From Paracamarosporium sp. OC-R06-R3 (taxonomy: Eukaryota; Ascomycota; Dothideomycetes; Pleosporales; Didymosphaeriaceae): DNA of 64,000 nucleotides. Each line of letters begins with the position of its first letter. The stretch's first letter is position 1. The stretch lies in contig JACVRA010000070.1 of NCBI GenBank assembly GCA_019828545.1, positions 1 to 64,000 on the forward strand, given 5' to 3'. A program made the translations under genes and the position numbers. The notes under the pieces are model-generated. The model saw only the letters and a program-made list of their open reading frames with translations, was not told where the DNA came from and searched no databases. Of the stretch, positions 58,837 to 64,000 are shown piece by piece.

Positions 58837-61179
58837 ACCAAAATACCTGGTAGATGATAAGAAACGGTAGAAACAGAAGAAACAGAAGAACGGAGACAGT
58901 AATGCAAGATATAGGACGGTCTACTACGGCTTCTTATAAGAACCACATTGCAATCTGAATACTCACATCTCCATCAAAGCCACCTCACAGTCCCGAAAGC
59001 TTCATAGCTGGACGGCGATATGTGCATTCACGTGGGATTAATGCACCCGCATGCAATGCCCGTACCCTGTTGGAAACAGGCGCCTCTGTGCAGGGTATCC
59101 TCTTTGGGTTCTCATCCAGCCGGTAATGGCTGCGCGGGCTACGGCCCGTACGCGCTAAAACCCTGGTCCTCTCAGGGGTCTTTCTTCACACCATTACAAC
59201 ATTTGTAGTCTACCTGCAATTGTTGCTCGCTCTCATTCTTATAATTCGTCGTACTTCTGGGTGCGGTTCGTTTATGTCGATATATATTACTGGATTTTTA
59301 TGAGGCCAGGTTTTCTGATGCTGGCCAACCGCACAGCTGGTATTGTCCTTTCTGGCTGCTCCCTTGTTCTTCTTGAACCTTTGCCATCCAGTATGTTGGC
59401 CGTTTAACATTGGTTGCACATCGATTCGACGTAAGATAATATGCACGGTGTCTGGTCCGGCTTGCTTCCCTCTTCCGCGGCTCGCGTTGTGAAAGGTTGA
59501 TCATTGTCTTCCAGTAGTCAGCTAGCTTAGAGTACTCAGTTCTGAGCAGCGTTCTTCATGCACGCACGCATTGTACTGCCCTTTCAGTCCGACCACGTCG
59601 GGAAGTTCCGTGCGCGACCACAGCAAACGGTGAGCGTCTGAGTCATGGTGGCGTGCGAAATGCAATGGAAAAGTGACGGAGTCGCTTGGTATGCTGTGAA
59701 GCTGTGAGCTGTAAGCCTTGCGTGACACGGCAGGAACGCGACAAGGAATCTGGAACCGCTTGCTCATTTCAAATTCGTCCCTCGTACGATATTGGCCCTA
59801 TGTCGGTTTAGACATTCTATTTTCTCTCCGCATGTTTTGAGGTCTTGATCGACAGGTAGCTGCTATTCGCACATGAATGCCATTGGCTCACAACATTGGC
59901 GCGCCCGAAGTCTCATCTGAACACGTGCTTCAACGTTCTGAATCACGATTCGCTGGGCCTAATACTTAAAGGCATTTGCGATGTATTGCCGCAGGGGAGA
60001 TTTCTAGCTTGGCTTAGAATGGTGTGAGCGTATCGTCTGTGGAATCGAAAAGTAGTCAGAGCGGTAATTAAGTATGCTTTGCTTCTTGCCAAATTCTCAT
60101 TCTACTAGGCGAAGTTGAGCCCGAGAAGTACCAAGTAAAGTCATGTTCGTCCGATTGTCGATATGATATTACTTTTGATCATCACCGTTGTGTTCAATCG
60201 ACTAGACTGCTGCCACACACCCTCAAAGTAGCTTCTGAATATGAGAGCAGTATAGCCGCTTTATAAGCAAAGCCGCATTTCCTATGCGCTACGGAGAAGG
60301 GGTCCTTGTGGGCAGCTTGAATTTAGCTGCTAACTTTCGTCAGGGGATGATGTACCACCTAAGAAGTTACCTGATAGATTTCGCACCCAAGAAATCCATA
60401 GAGGTGCTTCTCTTCGCCCCGAGCTTCAACCTTTCGATGAGACATGATGTTCTGCCATAGCTGCTCTTCACCCATCAATTCTCCTCTTCTGTCCCATGTC
60501 TTGTTCTTGTATTTTCGCATAATGGGGAGTAATAACTGGCTGAGGCCACATGAATTACATCAAGCTGTTTGGTGTACGCTTTATCGCGAAGACAAGGTCA
60601 TGGCCGTTACATAACCTTACTAGATTCCATGGCACTTTGCCAACTTTGTCAACGTAGATCTTGTAGCTTGCTGATAACATTTGATTTTATGACACCGGAG
60701 CCGAGCCTATAGACTCGTTTGTCAAATGTCTTTGTTGATGTGAATCGCGCTTTCATATTGCTCTATCCTCTGGTTGATCGTGGAGACCAACGTTACCAAG
60801 TTATGTGGAGGTTTGATGAGCGGACATCCGAAGAGTATCACCACATGATACGGTCAGTATTTGGGTGAATATTGCAGCGTTCTGTTTGTGATCAATGGTT
60901 GTTGCGACCATACCAGAGAAAAGAAGCGGTGAAGCTGCAAACGCGCCAGCACCTGACACCGCGTTTTTGGTCTGTGCGTAGATTCGCACCACTTCCCACG
61001 CATGTTTTGCCATCGGTCTGCTTCCTAATTCAATTTTGTATACGTTTTTGGTTCGAGGCCTTCTGTCACTGCACGCATTGCTAGGAGAAATCAGCAGCAC
61101 AGCTGAACCATCTATCAGAAGAATTATTTGACGTGCACGCCTGCAACTAAGCCCCGGTCTTTCCTATTAGCAGGCCTCA
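58837..61179. other. Intergenic, no gene seen
   Basis: 2.3 kb. Short frames only; no tRNA found. Confidence 0.45.
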
Positions 61180-63349
61180 ATGACCAGCGAATCCATTCTA
61201 GCTGCAGATACATCGAGCGACGAAGTAGAAAGTAGTTCTGCTTGGCCTCTGATGTATAGTCTCCAGGCGTTGCAGCAGCCAAGTTCTGTTCGATGGTGGA
61301 GCTACCAGCTGTATCAGAACCCAGAAGGTTTGCATATCCTGGTACAAAAAGGACAGAGTGTAGCTAACTTTGTGCCTCCGTATTCTAGGCGAGAAGGTGC
61401 AGGTTTTGTACAGTAGGGACAAAGCGCGGTCGGAAGAGCTGGCGCAGAAATTCCTCGAAGAGCCAGTGGTGGGTTTTGACATGGAATGGCCTTGTTTTCC
61501 GCCCCAAAATCCTCCACTACAGCAGAGAATCGGGCTAATACAAGTTGCCTCCGAAAATACGATTGCTCTCTTCCATATTGGTCTACATGCGGGGAAAAGC
61601 ACAGACGACATTATCGCGCCATCGCTCCAGAAGCTTATCGAAAGTCCAAAGATCGCGAAAACAGGAGTCGGTATTTTGGGTGCAGATTTCGCAAGACTCC
61701 GACAATACTTCGGGTTGAAGCCGCAAGGAGCATTCGAGCTCAGTCACCTACATCGGCTAGTTCAGTTCGCGTATAAACCGCACCTCCTTACCACAAAGAT
61801 GATATCGCTGGCGAACTTAGTAGAGAACCATCTGGGCTTGCCTTTGGCGAAAGGACCCGTGAGAACAAGCAATTGGAGTAGGGCGCTCAATGAAGAGCAA
61901 CGGAACTATGCAGCCAGCGATGCGTACGCATGCTTCATGCTTTTCCATTGCATGAATGCTAAACGACTTGCGCTGAGACCTGTACCGGCCTTGCCCATCT
62001 TTGCAGAAAAATACCCTCAGAAACAGAAGGGTGCCAAAGGCTTCGCACCGACCACGACGCTAATGCTACGTCCAACAGAAGAAGGCGGGAGCATCGTTGC
62101 AGCCAATGGTTTTTTCGGTGCTCATAACGGACAGGCCGATGTAGATGAGAGAGCGAACCAGGGAGAAGATACAGCGATTGTTCCGTCTGCTAGCGAAGAC
62201 AAGAAGAAGGCAGAAAAGAAAAAGCCCAATACCGCTCAGGAATCGTTAAGTGCTTTTGCACAGATGATCTACGATCATTTGTCAGAACGTCGAAGAGTTC
62301 TTGCTCGGGAGAACGATGTGCCAGTCTACCTCATCGCGAACAACTCTGTTCTTCATGGGCTCGCGCAGAGATTGCCTCAAAACGATCAAGAATTGCTAGA
62401 GGTAAAAGGAATCGGCAAGGTTTCAGCTGCTAAATACGGAGCGGACTGGCTAGAGGTTATTGCTCACCATGTGGCAGCCCATGGTGCTGACGATACAACT
62501 TCTGAGTCAATGACTACACCTTCTGAATCCGGAAAAGCAAGACCGGAAACCTCTGCTCGAAACACTAAGCCGCGGCAAGAAGATGCACAAGTCTCTCCTG
62601 ATTCGTACCCAGCATTGGGCTCCCCTATACATCGTACGCCAGCCTTGCACACCGGACTGTCCTTCACGTTGGCAGAAACAACGTTAGATACACGTCCTAG
62701 TGTAGATCGTAGTAGACCAACTCCTATGCTGTGTAAACCGATCATCCACCAGCAATGTGAAGACATTGAAGTGATCGATTTGATAGACGATCCCACAACC
62801 GACCTGCCCAGTGACGCTGGGCTCATCGACACACTAGACCCATTGCTAGTGACTCCTTCTGGAGCGGCTCCCACGAATGGATTCTCTCGTTGGAGCTTGC
62901 AGTCATCCAGCACATCGGAAGACTCTTTAATCTTCAAAACACCACCTTCACAATCGCCTTCTCTGAAAAGGAAGCGAATAGAAGCCCGGCCTACCACAAC
63001 GACGCCCAGTCGCTTACAAACTAAGCCTGTGACACCGACCTCCAAGATACAGGCACAGCAAGCCTCCGTTCGCGCATCGACACAATCTGCAGCGCTTAGC
63101 CCTCGATCGAAGATTTTCCGCAGCAAGTTAGTTGCCTTCAGCAAGCTCGTCACTAGGAAGCTCAGCAAAAGACCACCAACTGGGCCGATAGTATCCGAGA
63201 CTACGCTGGACCTGATCGTTATGACATCTCCAAGAACGACGGACGAGTTGAATGGTATAGCGGGCATTGAGGTTTTTGCTCGTGCTTGTAAAGATGCACA
63301 GATGGACTTATTGCAGAACATTATCAAGTTTGCACCTACCAGAACTTGA
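61180..63349 (+). CDS. WRN-type 3'-5' exonuclease with HRDC domain
   Basis: Exons 61180-61327 and 61389-63349 give 702 residues. The DEDDy exonuclease domain spans residues about 55-245. Exo I is VVGFDMEWP (D and E), Exo II is in TGVGILGADFARL (D), and Exo III is YAASDAYACF (Y and D). An HRDC domain follows at about 360-440 (LSAFAQMIYDHLSERRRVLA, ending GIGKVSAAKYGADWLEVI). A long Ser/Thr/Pro-rich disordered segment comes next, with acidic EDIEVIDLIDD, resembling a SUMO-interacting motif, and a basic SLKRKRIEARP. A C-terminal helical segment contains LDLIVMTSPRTTDELNGI, HRDC-like. It probably acts in DNA repair or replication in the nucleus. Unlike WRN there is no RecQ helicase, and unlike Rrp6 no N-terminal PMC2NT domain. 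Confidence 0.87.
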
Positions 63350-64000
63350 CATTAGTCGCCACGAGGCTCGAAGCATGATGTGTCGCAGATGTAACTTTCT
63401 TCTCTTTCAGGGTTGAGGAAAGCTTATGTGTTCAGTACTGGCACATGGGTCGGTGGCCTGGATACAGGCGATGCAGAAGCCGACAGGACTCATTATTTTT
63501 CTGACTGCACATTGCATACAAAAGGGAATGCAGGCTCCACTTGCGTGTTGACGGTGGGCACACGATTTGTTTATGATATTTATGAGCGATTGAGAGAGCG
63601 AGATGACACGATACCCGGGATTATATTATGTGGAGTAGAGAGTTGCTTAGACATAGTTGCGACAACCTAGCGTACAAGAATTGGGATATTCATAACGGCC
63701 GTTGTTGACACTGGTATCACAACGCTCTAGCATGCGCCGACATGTGACAGCCGAAGTCGGCGTTCTGTGGAATACGGCGCAACGCCTCAACGCCTCAACG
63801 CTCAACGCCTCAACGTAAGGCTAGTGCCACATATAAAACAGCGCACAATGCTCCTGCATGCCACGGTGACGACGCTCGAACCTAATGCTGCCAGATCAAC
63901 AGAAGAAGGGAAACGTGGATTGTCCACGTGACCTGTGATCTTCATCATGAAGCTCAAAAAGCTCGCTGACATTGATGATCACGGCGTTGCCAAGCACGCT
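63350..64000. other. Right-edge region
   Basis: Contains a short tandem repeat of aacgcctc (63785-63818, about four units, one shortened). A palindrome acgtgga-ttg-tccacgt at 63913-63929 overlaps the E-box cacgtg (63925-63930), just before a possible gene start at 63947. Confidence 0.5.
63947..64000 (+). CDS. Possible 5' end of a gene running off the window
   Basis: ATG 63947 opens a frame with no stop before the window edge (18 codons, MKLKKLADIDDHGVAKHA). Upstream lies a palindrome with an E-box 17 bp before the ATG. Too little sequence to name. Confidence 0.25.
   Translation, partial: MKLKKLADIDDHGVAKHA

Noticed and set aside
63785..63818. CRISPR-like or satellite array
   Set aside because: Only about four 8-bp units, one of them shortened, without spacers; a simple tandem repeat.

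Overview
The window is nuclear DNA of a filamentous ascomycete (Pezizomycotina; a dothideomycete is my best guess, not proven). The reasons are short introns (about 43-90 bp) with GTRNGT donors and CTAAC/CTGAC branch points, two Zn2Cys6 regulators, PTH11-like/fungal rhodopsin and NCS1 genes, a fungal ENA-type Na+-ATPase, and orthologues of VPS54, MCM5, POM34, APM1 and TAF6. Exon models below were built by hand from splice signals. For every multi-exon model given as complete, the exon lengths sum to a multiple of three.

Region 1 (1-13000) is an accessory oxidative-metabolism locus. It holds a broken Baeyer-Villiger monooxygenase fragment, a Zn2Cys6 regulator, a short-chain dehydrogenase, a Rieske oxygenase, a second Zn2Cys6 regulator, a cytochrome P450 and a fungal rhodopsin-domain membrane protein. 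Its striking feature is that the segment 2616-5401 appears to have been inverted with both breakpoints inside exons. The regulator's N-terminal 517 residues now run in frame into the last 134 residues of the Rieske oxygenase. On the other strand the Rieske N-terminal 278 residues run in frame into the last 128 residues of the regulator. Both chimeric genes keep open frames and good splice sites, but each parent protein is cut in two. In the Rieske case the [2Fe-2S] centre and the two iron-binding histidines are separated from the expected carboxylate ligand. The SDR inside the inverted segment is intact.

Region 2 (15700-33150) is mostly conserved core genes. VPS54 and MCM5 are divergent, with MCB/E2F-like elements before MCM5. 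They are followed by ribokinase, an aldo-keto reductase, an NAD(P)-binding protein, a DUF4748-like small membrane protein, and POM34 divergent from an adenylate-forming-enzyme homologue with a degenerate active site.

Region 3 (33900-47500) is a transport block: an NCS1 permease, then a Na+/H+ antiporter (Nha1/Sod2 type, with one GC-AG intron) divergent from an ENA-type Na+-ATPase. The shared 1.39-kb promoter holds six PacC-type hexamers, suggesting a pH-controlled sodium-efflux pair. Downstream lies an AT-rich gene desert with a nested hairpin, then a Trp/Gly/Pro-rich cell-wall protein, probably GPI-anchored.

Region 4 (48600-64000) carries APM1 (AP-1 mu), TAF6, a hypothetical gene split by an in-frame TAG, two hypothetical single-exon genes, a WRN-type exonuclease fused to HRDC rather than to a helicase, and a possible gene start at the right edge. 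I saw no CRISPR array, rRNA, convincing tRNA or intact transposon.
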